Origin: Enterobacter sp. RHBSTW-00175
GTDB taxonomy: Bacteria; Pseudomonadota; Gammaproteobacteria; Enterobacterales; Enterobacteriaceae
Assembly: GCF_013927005.1 (NCBI RefSeq)
Contig: NZ_CP055931.1
Location: 16,793-80,792, forward strand
Length of the DNA: 64,000 nt
Direction of reading: 5' to 3'
Below are positions 54,222 through 62,873 of the stretch, piece after piece; the stretch's first letter is position 1; the number at the start of each line of letters is the position of its first letter. The position numbers and the translations under genes are program-made. Below the pieces are notes generated by a model that worked only from the letters and a program-made list of their open reading frames with translations, did no database searches and was not told the origin of the DNA.

Positions 54222-55205
54222 ATGAGAAAAGCCCTGATAGTTGGGATTGATTATTATAAAAACATTAATCATCTGTCAGGGTGCGTTACTGATGCCCTTT
54301 CAGTACAAACCTCTCTTGAACGTAATTTCGATGACAGTAAAAATTTTGGAGTTCGCCTCATTGTAAGTCGTAATGAGCAAGAAATAGTAAGAAGAGGAGA
54401 TTTACGCTCTGCAATATCAGAACTTTTTCAGGGTAAACCTGATATTGCACTATTTTATTTTGCTGGGCATGGATATATCGATGAAGCAGGAGGTTACATT
54501 TGTTCAGGGGATTGTGAAACTGGCGACGATGGTGTGAAATTAAGCGATATAATAACTTTTGCTAATAAATCAAAAGCTAAAAATAAAGTTATTATTTTAG
54601 ATAGTTGTCACTCTGGCTCGGCAGGTGACCGCCCAACAGATGAAAGTTTGGCAGAAATAAAAGACGGTGTAACTATTATGACTGCCTCAACCGATAAGCA
54701 GTATGCCTTAGGAGGGGAGAAGGGAGGAATATTCACTAATTTATTCGTTGATGCTCTGGATGGTGCTGCTGCTAATTTATTAGGCTATGTTACACCAGGG
54801 GGGATATATGCACATGTTGATCAGTCGCTGGGAGAATGGGGGCAACGGCCAGTATTTAAGACTAATGTGCAATCATTTATATCTCTAAGGAAAGCTGAAC
54901 CACCAATTTCGTTAGCTGATCTACATAGGTTAGATCAAATTTTCACGACAGAAAATTATATTTTTCCTTTAGATCCCACATTTGAACCTGAGCGCAATAA
55001 AGAACAGAATGATGATGTTAATTTCCCCAAGCCCGACAAGAAAAATACTGAAATTTTTGCTCTTTTACAGAGGTTCGTTAAGGTAAATCTTGTTCGTCCT
55101 GTAGGTGAAACGCATATGTGGCATGCCGCCATAAACTCTAAATCCTGTAAACTGACTGTATTAGGGCAACATTACTGGAACCTTGTGAATAAGAAATTAA
55201 TTTGA
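54222..55205 (+). CDS. Caspase-like (peptidase C14) protease
   Basis: The product is 327 aa. The p20-like fold begins KALIVGIDYYKNINHLSGCV (GIDxY). The catalytic dyad is His83 in LFYFAGHGYID and Cys129 in IILDSCHSGSAG. VTIMTASTDKQYALGGEKGG is the substrate-pocket region. The C-terminal 110 residues (NTEIFALLQRFVKVNLVRPV; MWHAAINSKSCKLTVLGQHY) form a separate compact domain, plausibly the ligand sensor. In type IV Thoeris a TIR-made cyclic nucleotide activates such a protease, which then degrades proteins and stops infection. The RyR-like gene follows after 9 bp. Confidence 0.9.
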   Translation: MRKALIVGIDYYKNINHLSGCVTDALSVQTSLERNFDDSKNFGVRLIVSRNEQEIVRRGDLRSAISELFQGKPDIALFYFAGHGYIDEAGGYICSGDCETGDDGVKLSDIITFANKSKAKNKVIILDSCHSGSAGDRPTDESLAEIKDGVTIMTASTDKQYALGGEKGGIFTNLFVDALDGAAANLLGYVTPGGIYAHVDQSLGEWGQRPVFKTNVQSFISLRKAEPPISLADLHRLDQIFTTENYIFPLDPTFEPERNKEQNDDVNFPKPDKKNTEIFALLQRFVKVNLVRPVGETHMWHAAINSKSCKLTVLGQHYWNLVNKKLI

Positions 55206-55214
55206 GGTGATAGC

Positions 55215-55484
55215 ATGAAATTAGAAAGTAAAAATATAAAGTGTGTTATTGAAAAGCTAGCTGATATCGAGCATGGCAGATGGTCTCGCTGGCAAAAATA
55301 CCTGCATGAACAATGCGTAACGAATGATGATGGTTCCCTTACCATACCGCATGAGCTTGTATCGAGATGGGAAAAACAAATGACCACTCCTTATGGTGAG
55401 TTGACAGATGAAGAGAAACAGAGTGACCGGGATTTAGTTGAGAAAGATTTAGATAAACTACATCGTATATTGAGAGATTTATAA
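55215..55484 (+). CDS. RyR-like domain protein
   Basis: The product is 89 aa, one domain: ADIEHGRWSRWQKYLHEQCV and TTPYGELTDEEKQSDRDLVE. The order EHxRW...PY..L.....SDRD..E matches the RyR repeat of ryanodine receptors and of bacterial stand-alone RyR proteins. RyR domains recur in predicted nucleotide-signalling conflict systems and may bind a nucleotide-derived ligand; this is a proposal. GAGGTG lies before the ATG. No enzyme motif is visible, so a sensor, adaptor or signal-sink role is likeliest. Confidence 0.75.
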   Translation: MKLESKNIKCVIEKLADIEHGRWSRWQKYLHEQCVTNDDGSLTIPHELVSRWEKQMTTPYGELTDEEKQSDRDLVEKDLDKLHRILRDL

Positions 55485-55501
55485 ATTATCTATAGGTGAA
55501 T

Positions 55502-55835
55502 ATGGACTCGTTAACAGTATCCCTTGTTGCTATAATGATACCTGGTGTCATTATGGCTTTTATTTATGATGTATATACACAGCATAAATCATGGGATTCA
55601 TTTAAATATATACTTATATCAATAATATTTGGGTTGATGATTTATTTTATAGATCAATGCATTATTTTTATTTGGCAGTTTATGGAGAGTAAAATTTCAA
55701 ATAAAGAGTCTGTAAGCTGGTATTTTCTATCTGTGTGGGATATTGCGAATAAATCTGATATAAAAGTAGTTCCATATGAAGTTTTTTTTGGAGTGGCATC
55801 TTCTATACCGCTTGGACTGCTTGTAGTATATATAA
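55502..55835 (+). pseudogene. DUF6338-like membrane protein, truncated by IS3-family element
   Basis: From ATG 55,502 there are 111 codons before the IS at 55,836; the IS adds about 13 codons to a stop at 55,876. Three hydrophobic segments: LTVSLVAIMIPGVIMAFIYD, FKYILISIIFGLMIYFIDQC and VFFGVASSIPLGLLVVYI. The N-terminus resembles DUF6338 membrane proteins, whose usual length is nearly twice this. A membrane partner would fit a fourth defence component. The cytoplasmic C-terminal part is missing and does not occur beyond the IS. Confidence 0.65.
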
Positions 55836-55898
55836 TGAATCGCCATGGGTTTAACAGACACCTCAGAGTCATTTAAGATGGCTTAAAGAGAGGTGCCC

Positions 55899-56177
55899 AT
55901 GAGCGGTAAGCGTTATCCCGAAGAGTTTAAAACTGAAGCAGTCAAACAGGTTGTTGATCGCGGTTATTCTGTTGCCAGCGTTGCAACACGTCTCGATATC
56001 ACCACCCACAGCCTTTACGCCTGGATAAAGAAGTACGGTCCGGATTCTTCCACTAATAAAGAACAGTCAGATGCTCAGGCCGAGATCCGCCGTCTCCAGA
56101 AAGAGCTGAAACGGGTTACCGACGAACGGGACATATTAAAAAAAGCCGCGGCGTACTTCGCAAAGCTGTCCGACTGA
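55899..56177 (+). CDS. IS3-family OrfA
   Basis: The product is 92 aa from ATG 55,899. The helix-turn-helix is YSVASVATRLDITTHSLYAW; a leucine-zipper-like helix follows (QAEIRRLQKELKRVTDERDI). The A-run at about 56,138 near the end is the likely -1 frameshift site that fuses it to OrfB. IS3-like group. Confidence 0.93.
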   Translation: MSGKRYPEEFKTEAVKQVVDRGYSVASVATRLDITTHSLYAWIKKYGPDSSTNKEQSDAQAEIRRLQKELKRVTDERDILKKAAAYFAKLSD

Positions 56178-56233
56178 GGTACGCCTTTATCCGTGACAAC
56201 TCCTGTTGCTGGCCTGTTCGCCTGCTCTGTCGG

Positions 56234-57046
56234 GTGCTGGATGTTCATCCTAGTGGTTTTTACGCCTGGCTTCAGCAGCCGCATTCACAACGCCATCAGG
56301 CAGACCTGAGACTGACAGGACAGATTAAACAGTTCTGGCTGGAATCGGGATGCGTCTATGGTTATCGCAAAATCCATCTGGATCTGCGGGACAGCGGGCA
56401 ACAGTGCGGAGTGAACCGGGTCTGGCGACTGATGAAACGTGTCGGGATAAAGGCTCAGGTCGGATACCGGAGCCCGCGGGCACGTAAAGGCGAGGCCAGT
56501 ATCGTGTCGCCCAACAGGCTCCAGCGACAGTTCAATCCGGATGCTCCGGATGAGCGTTGGGTAACGGACATAACCTACATCAGGACCCACGAAGGCTGGC
56601 TGTATCTTGCCGTTGTTGTTGATCTGTTCTCACGCAAAATTATCGGCTGGTCCATGCAATCCCGGATGACAAAGGACATTGTCCTGAACGCACTGCTGAT
56701 GGCTGTATGGCGGCGTAATCCCCAAAAACAGGTGCTGGTTCATTCGGATCAGGGCAGTCAGTACACAAGCCATGAGTGGCAGTCGTTCCTGAAATCACAC
56801 GGCCTGGAGGGCAGCATGAGCCGTCGCGGTAACTGCCATGATAATGCGGTTGCAGAAAGCTTTTTCCAGTTGTTGAAACGCGAACGGATAAAGAAAAAGA
56901 TCTACGGAACGCGGGAAGAAGCCCGCAGCGATATTTTTGATTACATCGAAATGTTTTATAACAGTAAGCGTCGGCATGGTTCTAGCGATCAGATGTCACC
57001 GACAGAATATGAAAACCAGTATTATCAACGGCTCGGAAGTGTCTAG
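56234..57046 (+). CDS. IS3-family OrfB (DDE transposase)
   Basis: The product is 270 aa as a free frame; the functional protein is the OrfAB fusion. An N-terminal HTH_21-like part (VYGYRKIHLDLRDSGQQCGV) is followed by the rve integrase core: WVTDITYIRTHEGWLYLAVV (first Asp), VLVHSDQGSQYTS (second Asp) and NAVAESFFQLLKRERI (Glu). It is apparently intact. Confidence 0.94.
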   Translation: MLDVHPSGFYAWLQQPHSQRHQADLRLTGQIKQFWLESGCVYGYRKIHLDLRDSGQQCGVNRVWRLMKRVGIKAQVGYRSPRARKGEASIVSPNRLQRQFNPDAPDERWVTDITYIRTHEGWLYLAVVVDLFSRKIIGWSMQSRMTKDIVLNALLMAVWRRNPQKQVLVHSDQGSQYTSHEWQSFLKSHGLEGSMSRRGNCHDNAVAESFFQLLKRERIKKKIYGTREEARSDIFDYIEMFYNSKRRHGSSDQMSPTEYENQYYQRLGSV

Positions 57047-57064
57047 ATTTTCCGTGGCGATTCA

Positions 57065-57331
57065 AACCGAGGCGTCTAGGTAGCCATCTGCATTAGTGAC
57101 AAATGCTAGGATGATCCCCATTCGCGCCAAGTCCCACGCTACGTCCTCTACCGGGGTATGTAGCTTCCCCGCCAGTGTCTGATAGCCACGCCAAAGAATG
57201 TACAAAGTGGCAGAACCGGTAACTAATCCTGCCATCAGCGTTGAATACAGGGACATTTGCCCCTGTAAAACACTGTTTAAGCCATTCATTACAGCGGCAT
57301 CCATTCCAGAGAAAACACCTTCGCTACTCAT
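57065..57331 (-). pseudogene. virB6: VirB6/PilX6-like, first 85-90 codons only
   Basis: MSSEGVFSGMDAAVMNGLNS continues through VLQGQMSLYSTLMAGLVTGS with membrane segments, to ILAFVTNADGYLDA, where the IS begins. VirB6 proteins are about 300 aa with several membrane helices, so only the N-terminus remains. Its start overlaps the eex stop. The loss removes an essential channel component. Confidence 0.85.
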
Positions 57332-57617
57332 GACTTTTATTCTCTGGATGCATCCTGCTTTTTACGTACTCTGTTTGCACTTTTTGTAGTCCAGCTACAA
57401 CGTCAGGCTCATTCATTGACCTTTTGGAAGCATTCACAACAGGGATGCACCGCTCACTGCTGAATGTTTGGGTTTTCAAACAATCGGCATAGTCTTTTAT
57501 TAATTCGTCATGATGAGCCATATACCACTCTTCAGTTTTTTTCTCTTCACAACCACCTAAAGCAAACAGGCTTAAAACAAGCAGGGAGGATAAAATAGTG
57601 CGGTTATTAATCGTCAT
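57324..57617 (-). CDS. eex: EexN-like entry-exclusion lipoprotein
   Basis: The product is 97 aa from ATG 57,617 (AAGGA upstream); an ATG at 57,635 overlapping virB5 is the alternative. The signal and lipobox are TILSSLLVLSLFALGGCEEK with Cys as lipidation site. The body WYMAHHDELIKDYADCLKTQ and SSERCIPVVNASKRS follow EexN lipoproteins, which sit between virB5 and virB6 and block entry of identical plasmids. Confidence 0.85.
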   Translation of the reverse strand: MTINNRTILSSLLVLSLFALGGCEEKKTEEWYMAHHDELIKDYADCLKTQTFSSERCIPVVNASKRSMNEPDVVAGLQKVQTEYVKSRMHPENKSHE

Positions 57618-57631
57618 ATGAAAAATCCTTG

Positions 57632-58354
57632 TCATAAGTTGTTTAAATCAGCTACCGGCGCACTCAGTTGTTGCTGTCGGTGGGCTTTTTGTCGCTGCGA
57701 TGTCAGCATTTGATCACGCAGTTCCGACTGTTTCACGCTCATTTCCCACTGCGTGGTCAGCGCGTTTAACTGTACACTTTTTGACGTTATGGTGTTCGCC
57801 AAATCCTGTGACTCTTTAGCGTCTTGCGACATTTCTATACGACTTACAAGGGTGGAAATATCACTCACTGTACTGTTGATCTTCTCCTGTACCGCAGTGG
57901 TATCTTCGACGGCCACCGCCCGGTTAATGACGATTTGTTTACAGGTATCAGCATAGCTTTGGGTCTGCGTAGCATCACAGGTGTCAAACATCTTGTACTT
58001 GCTGTACAGGCCGTTTAGCGCACTGCTGTATGACCCGCCGGAGTTCGTCAGCAGGTCGTTGAGTGAAATGCCGTTTTTTTGCAGGTTTTTAAGGTCATTA
58101 GACAGCCCCTTAGCCTGACTCAAAAAGTCCTGTACGTTGCGTACGCCGGTCGCGGTCGCCAGTTGCGATTTGTAGGCATTAAGCTGGGATTTATACTGTT
58201 CCACCGTTTTAAGCCAGTTTTGGGCGTCGGTCGCGTATTGAATCTGACGTAACGGATCAGCATCAACCATGACAGGAATACCGGCATAGGCTGTCAGTGA
58301 TGGACACAGCAAAGCCCCCGCAAGACAGGCGGCAGACAGAGTTTTCAGTTTCAT
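57632..58354 (-). CDS. virB5: VirB5/PilX5-like minor pilin protein
   Basis: The product is 240 aa with a signal peptide (MKLKTLSAACLAGALLCPSL then TAYAG). The mature part is a long helical bundle (LKTVEQYKSQLNAYKSQLAT; ALTTQWEMSVKQSELRDQML). VirB5 proteins locate at the pilus tip and contact recipient cells. The position between virB4 and eex is canonical. Confidence 0.88.
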   Translation of the reverse strand: MKLKTLSAACLAGALLCPSLTAYAGIPVMVDADPLRQIQYATDAQNWLKTVEQYKSQLNAYKSQLATATGVRNVQDFLSQAKGLSNDLKNLQKNGISLNDLLTNSGGSYSSALNGLYSKYKMFDTCDATQTQSYADTCKQIVINRAVAVEDTTAVQEKINSTVSDISTLVSRIEMSQDAKESQDLANTITSKSVQLNALTTQWEMSVKQSELRDQMLTSQRQKAHRQQQLSAPVADLNNL

Positions 58355-58365
58355 GTTATTTCCTT

Positions 58366-61113
58366 TCAGAGTGCGAGTTGCAGGTAGTGTTCCAGCCAGT
58401 CGTCCGGCTTCATGCCGTCCTGAAACACAGAGTCAAAAATTTCGAGGTTGTCAGCGCTGCTACTTAACACTTTTGTATAAGTACCAAGCCCGGACAGGTC
58501 AAGGGTGACGAGTGCCGCAAAGTTGCGTAAGTCACCTTTTTTCAGAGGACTTTTCACTATCACGAACTGGCGTGACAGCGGATCGAGGTTCTTGATGATA
58601 TCGAAGATTTCCGGGGCGACTTTCAGGCCGTCAACATAGTCTTTGCGGTCAGCCTTCGGGTTTGCCGTAAAGATTTGCGTGCCGCACTGCTCCACCACGG
58701 CAGGAGATATCGGGTTAATCAGTATTTCAGCCGGTGATTGTGTGCCAGGAATAAACACGCCATTCAGTTTGCGGATGACTTTCAGCACGTTAAAGGCGAA
58801 ATCAGAAAAGACCGGGTCGTTGAGCCATTTCCAGAATTCATCCATGAAGATCACCAGGCGTCGCCCGTCGAGCAAGCTGGTGACGCGATACAGCAGGTAA
58901 AACGAAATCGGCGCACACACGTCGGCATCGTCCAAAAATTCCGTGCCATCGATGCCGAAATTGTCGCATTCGCCAATATCAAAGGTGTCCAGGTCATTAT
59001 CGAAAACCCAGCCGTATTCGCCACCCTGCGCCCACTGTGACAACCTGACGCGTAACCCGTTTTCCTGCGCTTCCTTCGTTGGCGGCTCGGTAAGGTTCTC
59101 CAACAGCCGGGTAATACCAAACCCACGGTGTTCAGCCGGTAGCTCCTTCATGACCGCATCCACTGCCTGACTAAGACGCAGCTCGTCGCGCGGGAACAAG
59201 GTTTGTCCGTTGCGGGTGCAGAGTATGCGCATCAGCTTCTTGATGAAGTTCAGATTGCGTTTGGTCGGTGGAAGCCGGAAGGGATTCCAGCCGGTAGGCT
59301 CACCGCTTTTCACCTTATAATACTGGCCACCCAACGCCCTTACGTTGAGTTCTGCCCCCCTGTCCTTATCAAAATAAACGGTAGTAAGACGCTGCGTTTT
59401 AGCCTGCGGCGAAAAACTCCGGGGTTGCCGATATTTCTGCATCATGACCTGAATGAATGCCATCAGCATTGTTTTGCCCGAACCGGCGGTGCCGATAACG
59501 CTGGTATTGCCTAGATTTTTCTCGTTGAAATCATCCTTATTGAGCATTGAGTTGTGCAGGTTCATGTAATACGCCCCGCCCGATGGGGTTTTGAGAACGC
59601 AAAGCGCTTCACCCCAGGGGTTCTTATCCCGTTTCCCCGTATAGAAGTTATGGAATGACGCCAGTTCTGCAAAATTCTGGCTGCTGATGGGGACAAGTCG
59701 CGGCCTTAGCGTGTACACCCCCGGCATTTGTGCCAGGTAGGCAGCGGGCAGCGACAACGTGGAGAGCGTCGGGGTGATACCCAGATCGGTGAAGGCGTTG
59801 ATCAGGCTGTTTGTATCTTTAATCAGCCGTTCTGTACCGGGTGCCGATACCATCAGGGAAAAATGATATTTACCAAAGGCAATGTGTCCGGCCTGCAACA
59901 TGTCCAGGGCAACAAATAAGTCTTCCTGCTGCGAAATGGCATCATCTTCCGTGCTGCGTAAACGCTTGGCCGTCTGCTTGATGTGCTTTTGCGCTTCATC
60001 TTTCGCCATACAGGTAAAAGACTGGGTGATCACATAGTCACACGGGGCATACAGCAACACGTTCATTATCCCGGTGAAGGATTCCGGCGCGTAGTCTTTC
60101 ACTTCCAGCCCACGGAAGAAGGTCTTTCCGTTTACGTTATTGCTTTGCCCGGCATCGCCGGTGAAAAACAGGTCGGTTGTGCCGAGCGTTTCATAAAATG
60201 GCGTGCGCGTAACGGCTGTTTTCTGCCAGACGCCGCTTAACAGCCGCCGATAGAAAGACAGTTGCGACGAAAACACGCGGCCATTTTCTTCATACGCCCC
60301 GAGTTGGTTCGCGGTGAAACGCGACAGGGACGTGCCGACCGTCTGGCAGATCTCCAACATCTCTTTTAATGCACTGTCTAACGCATGTTGCTTCTGTCCG
60401 TCGGACATCCGTTTGCGCTCGACCTTATCCAGTCCGACAAAGGGCATATAACAGGCGGTGAAGAACAGGCGATTATGGCGGAAAGGATGGTTTTCAATCG
60501 TCGAGTAGTACCGTTCGCTGACCGTATCGGCAAAATCGTTACCCGAATGCCCGTCAAAGTGATCGTGGTACGTTTCACGGATATTGTGAACGTAAAACGT
60601 CACCGGTCGCCCTTCAAAGGACTTAATCAGGTTATTAAACTGACCAGACAGTATGTCGAGATTTTCTTCCGTATCACATTCAAACGCCGTTCCGCCAATT
60701 TCCCACGTTGCGATCAGGTCGCTACCTCGGGTTTTAATGACGTTTTCATGAATGTGCGACGAATACGGAATGTGCTTGGTGAGCGTGACCCGTTCGTTAA
60801 GTCGCATAGTGTTGATGAACTCCGTGATGTCTACGGCGTCGTAGTCGTTCGCCAGGAACGCCGTTGCGCCGTAGTGGGTGTTGCACGTCTTATTGCCCCG
60901 CGTTTTCAGTTTTAAAAAGGCTAATCCGAAAATGTGGGCATCCTTTCGAGCCATCTGGTTCATGACAAACCAGCTTACCGGCAGGAACAGCAACAAAAGT
61001 TTAGTGAGGTATATCGCCAGCAGGATAATTGCCCCACTGACGATAACTAACGGCACCATCGGAATGCCAAACAGCATAGCGGGGCGCGTCAGGGCTTTAT
61101 TCAGCGTGACCAT
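58366..61113 (-). CDS. virB4: VirB3-VirB4 fusion (PilX3-4-like) secretion ATPase
   Basis: The product is 915 aa. Residues about 1-90 are VirB3-like with two membrane helices (FGIPMVPLVIVSGAIILLAI; LLLLFLPVSWFVMNQMARKD). The rest is VirB4: Walker A VIGTAGSGKTMLMAFI, TTVYFDKDRGAELNVRALGG, and Walker B LVIFMDEFWKWLNDP. The fusion is characteristic of IncX-type (pilX3-4) and some other systems. It supplies energy for pilus assembly. The protein appears intact although downstream genes are missing. Confidence 0.93.
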   Translation of the reverse strand: MVTLNKALTRPAMLFGIPMVPLVIVSGAIILLAIYLTKLLLLFLPVSWFVMNQMARKDAHIFGLAFLKLKTRGNKTCNTHYGATAFLANDYDAVDITEFINTMRLNERVTLTKHIPYSSHIHENVIKTRGSDLIATWEIGGTAFECDTEENLDILSGQFNNLIKSFEGRPVTFYVHNIRETYHDHFDGHSGNDFADTVSERYYSTIENHPFRHNRLFFTACYMPFVGLDKVERKRMSDGQKQHALDSALKEMLEICQTVGTSLSRFTANQLGAYEENGRVFSSQLSFYRRLLSGVWQKTAVTRTPFYETLGTTDLFFTGDAGQSNNVNGKTFFRGLEVKDYAPESFTGIMNVLLYAPCDYVITQSFTCMAKDEAQKHIKQTAKRLRSTEDDAISQQEDLFVALDMLQAGHIAFGKYHFSLMVSAPGTERLIKDTNSLINAFTDLGITPTLSTLSLPAAYLAQMPGVYTLRPRLVPISSQNFAELASFHNFYTGKRDKNPWGEALCVLKTPSGGAYYMNLHNSMLNKDDFNEKNLGNTSVIGTAGSGKTMLMAFIQVMMQKYRQPRSFSPQAKTQRLTTVYFDKDRGAELNVRALGGQYYKVKSGEPTGWNPFRLPPTKRNLNFIKKLMRILCTRNGQTLFPRDELRLSQAVDAVMKELPAEHRGFGITRLLENLTEPPTKEAQENGLRVRLSQWAQGGEYGWVFDNDLDTFDIGECDNFGIDGTEFLDDADVCAPISFYLLYRVTSLLDGRRLVIFMDEFWKWLNDPVFSDFAFNVLKVIRKLNGVFIPGTQSPAEILINPISPAVVEQCGTQIFTANPKADRKDYVDGLKVAPEIFDIIKNLDPLSRQFVIVKSPLKKGDLRNFAALVTLDLSGLGTYTKVLSSSADNLEIFDSVFQDGMKPDDWLEHYLQLAL

Positions 61114-61122
61114 TTCCGCCCC

Positions 61123-61416
61123 TTAGCTCATCAACAGAGCGCCGATTTCTGCACCGCTGGCAATAAGAATGCCGCCAATGATGATCCCTTTACAGTCGTG
61201 AAGGCTTTTGCCGTCCCATAACACTTTGTAACCCACCCAGATAACAGCGATGGTAATGGTGACGATGGCCAGACCGGTGAGGCCAGACGAGATTTTTTCC
61301 AGCAACGTTTCGGCTTTGGCGAACCCGTCCGCGAATGCCGGTGAGGACATAGCAGCAGAGGCCGCGACAGCAGCAAGGTGAGCAGGAGCGTTTTTGATAG
61401 AGCGTAAAATTTTCAT
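61123..61416 (-). CDS. virB2: VirB2/PilX2-like major pilin (TrbC family)
   Basis: The product is 97 aa with a long signal (HLAAVAASAAMSSPAFADGF) and two hydrophobic segments (LTGLAIVTITIAVIWVGYKV; KGIIIGGILIASGAEIGALL), the standard pilin precursor architecture. It lies 9 bp upstream of virB3-4. Confidence 0.9.
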   Translation of the reverse strand: MKILRSIKNAPAHLAAVAASAAMSSPAFADGFAKAETLLEKISSGLTGLAIVTITIAVIWVGYKVLWDGKSLHDCKGIIIGGILIASGAEIGALLMS

Positions 61417-61425
61417 GATATTTCC

Positions 61426-62094
61426 TTATTTAGATGTAGTGACTACAAACTCCCCCCGCACAACCTGTGACGGGAAAGAAACGGGTGTAGCCTGGTTAGG
61501 TGACGCTTGCGCGCCGGAGGTGATGAGATCGCCGCGTACAATACCTTTGGGGTAACGTATCTGCGGCGTGGGTGCTGCATTGCCTGGTGTGGCGTTTTGC
61601 TTTTCTTGATCGGCCTTGCTGGAAGGCACGACATATTTTTGCGCGGGTTTGTAACCCATCCGCTGTACATAGCTGGTTTTGGAAAATGCGGCTTCGGGCT
61701 TCTGGCCGGTATCAAAGTTGCCGGAGTAATAGCAACTCAGCGCCCTTTTCAGGGTGCCGCCCCGGAGGTAGCAGTCAGTGATGATTTTTTCGAAGACGGT
61801 CAGGTTGGTGCAGGGATTAAACAGTTGTTTTGCAGTGACACCGTAACGGGAAAAATTAGCCTGGTTGATTTGCATCAGACCAACTGAGTAATTTTTACCT
61901 TTCGCCTTGAGCTGGTCGATATGATCAAGAGCGTCATTTATGTTGCTGGGGAAAAGCCCTTTTTTCTGGCCGACAACCCCGATAGCAAAGGGATTCAAGC
62001 CAGATTCGACCCTAGCTACATCATGCGATGTATCCGGGTGAATGGTTGGGGCGCATTGCATGGCCAGAGTCAGAAGCACGGCGGATGAAATCAT
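61426..62094 (-). CDS. virB1: VirB1/PilX1-like lytic transglycosylase
   Basis: The product is 222 aa. The SLT domain has the catalytic glutamate in DVARVESGLNPFAIGVVGQK, then NYSVGLMQINQANFSRYGVT and ALSCYYSGNFDTGQ. The C-terminal tail is proline- and glutamine-rich and hydrophilic. It locally opens peptidoglycan for channel assembly. It begins 20 bp after the 62,115-62,339 gene. Confidence 0.92.
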   Translation of the reverse strand: MISSAVLLTLAMQCAPTIHPDTSHDVARVESGLNPFAIGVVGQKKGLFPSNINDALDHIDQLKAKGKNYSVGLMQINQANFSRYGVTAKQLFNPCTNLTVFEKIITDCYLRGGTLKRALSCYYSGNFDTGQKPEAAFSKTSYVQRMGYKPAQKYVVPSSKADQEKQNATPGNAAPTPQIRYPKGIVRGDLITSGAQASPNQATPVSFPSQVVRGEFVVTTSK

Positions 62095-62114
62095 TTCTCC
62101 TCCTATTAGATGGT

Positions 62115-62339
62115 TTATTCCTCTTCAGCGGGGGGAGCCTTCTGCAACTGGTTAAGCAGTGAGGCATGGCCTTTTTTGGTGAATTCATCAATCAGGTAGT
62201 GAAGGAATGTTGTTGTCTTGATATTGGTGTTGGATAAATAACTGATTTCACGAGCATGTTTTGCTAACAGTTGGTAACGCTGTTGTCCGATATAAATCAC
62301 CGACGTACTCGTTGGCTCGCCCAACTTCTTTTTCGGCAT
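62115..62339 (-). CDS. Small conserved protein of the T4SS operon
   Basis: The product is 74 aa: MPKKKLGEPTSTSVIYIGQQ, RYQLLAKHAREISYLSNTNI, then TTTFLHYLIDEFTKKGHASL. The strand followed by two helices suggests a ribbon-helix-helix DNA binder, perhaps an operon regulator or relaxosome accessory; no family name is secure. It lies between the actX-like gene and virB1. Confidence 0.6.
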   Translation of the reverse strand: MPKKKLGEPTSTSVIYIGQQRYQLLAKHAREISYLSNTNIKTTTFLHYLIDEFTKKGHASLLNQLQKAPPAEEE

Positions 62340-62417
62340 GGGGATGGTTACTCCTATTAAAAAGACACCGCAGGGTATCGCCCGCAGTGCTGGTATGTAT
62401 AAAAAATGAGGTCGGGT

Positions 62418-62873
62418 TTAAGGGTTAGACGATTGCAGCAGGTGTGAAAAAGCAACCTGCCGTTGTTCTATCGACTTGATAAGCGAGATTTCCTGAATTT
62501 TTAGCAGCAAAGTGGACGAGATATTACGGCACTCAATAGCTTGATCGTCATTGTTCAACGCAATCAGCCGAGCGCATTCAATCGCTGATATCACTTTCTG
62601 GGGAACGGTGCAGGCATCGGAACCGAAGCGAATGAAGCCGACAGCCCCAGGGATAGACGAAATTGTTGAGGTGTGGATTTTATTGATATCAAAAGAGAGG
62701 AACAAATAATTAGGGAACAACACTTTTTCCTCGATCCGAACCGAATTGCAGTCGGTTCGGTGAGAGACTCTTACATAGCGAGGGCAAAAAACACTAACCC
62801 CTAATCCATTGACTCTTTTAGTGATTTTACCAACATCCTGAGCCTTGCAGTACAGCACATACCATAAGTTCAT
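62418..62873 (-). CDS. actX: ActX/RfaH-like NusG-family antiterminator
   Basis: The product is 151 aa from ATG 62,873 (MNLWYVLYCKAQDVGKITKR), the typical NusG N-terminal start; a longer frame from 62,954 lacks support. The NGN domain includes VSVFCPRYVRVSHRTDCNSV and KVLFPNYLFLSFDINKIHTS. By analogy with ActX of IncX plasmids and RfaH it would let RNA polymerase read through the long virB operon. It is the first gene of that operon here. Confidence 0.85.
   Translation of the reverse strand: MNLWYVLYCKAQDVGKITKRVNGLGVSVFCPRYVRVSHRTDCNSVRIEEKVLFPNYLFLSFDINKIHTSTISSIPGAVGFIRFGSDACTVPQKVISAIECARLIALNNDDQAIECRNISSTLLLKIQEISLIKSIEQRQVAFSHLLQSSNP

Larger units (their letters stand above)
55836..57064 (+). 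mobile_element. IS3-family insertion sequence
   Basis: 1,229 bp with imperfect terminal repeats both starting TGAATCGCCA and containing AGACACyTC/AGACACTTCC. It carries overlapping orfA and orfB. The flanking triplets differ (TAA left, AAC right), so there is no target duplication. The left flank is the defence operon and the right flank virB6, which points to an adjacent deletion. Confidence 0.85.
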
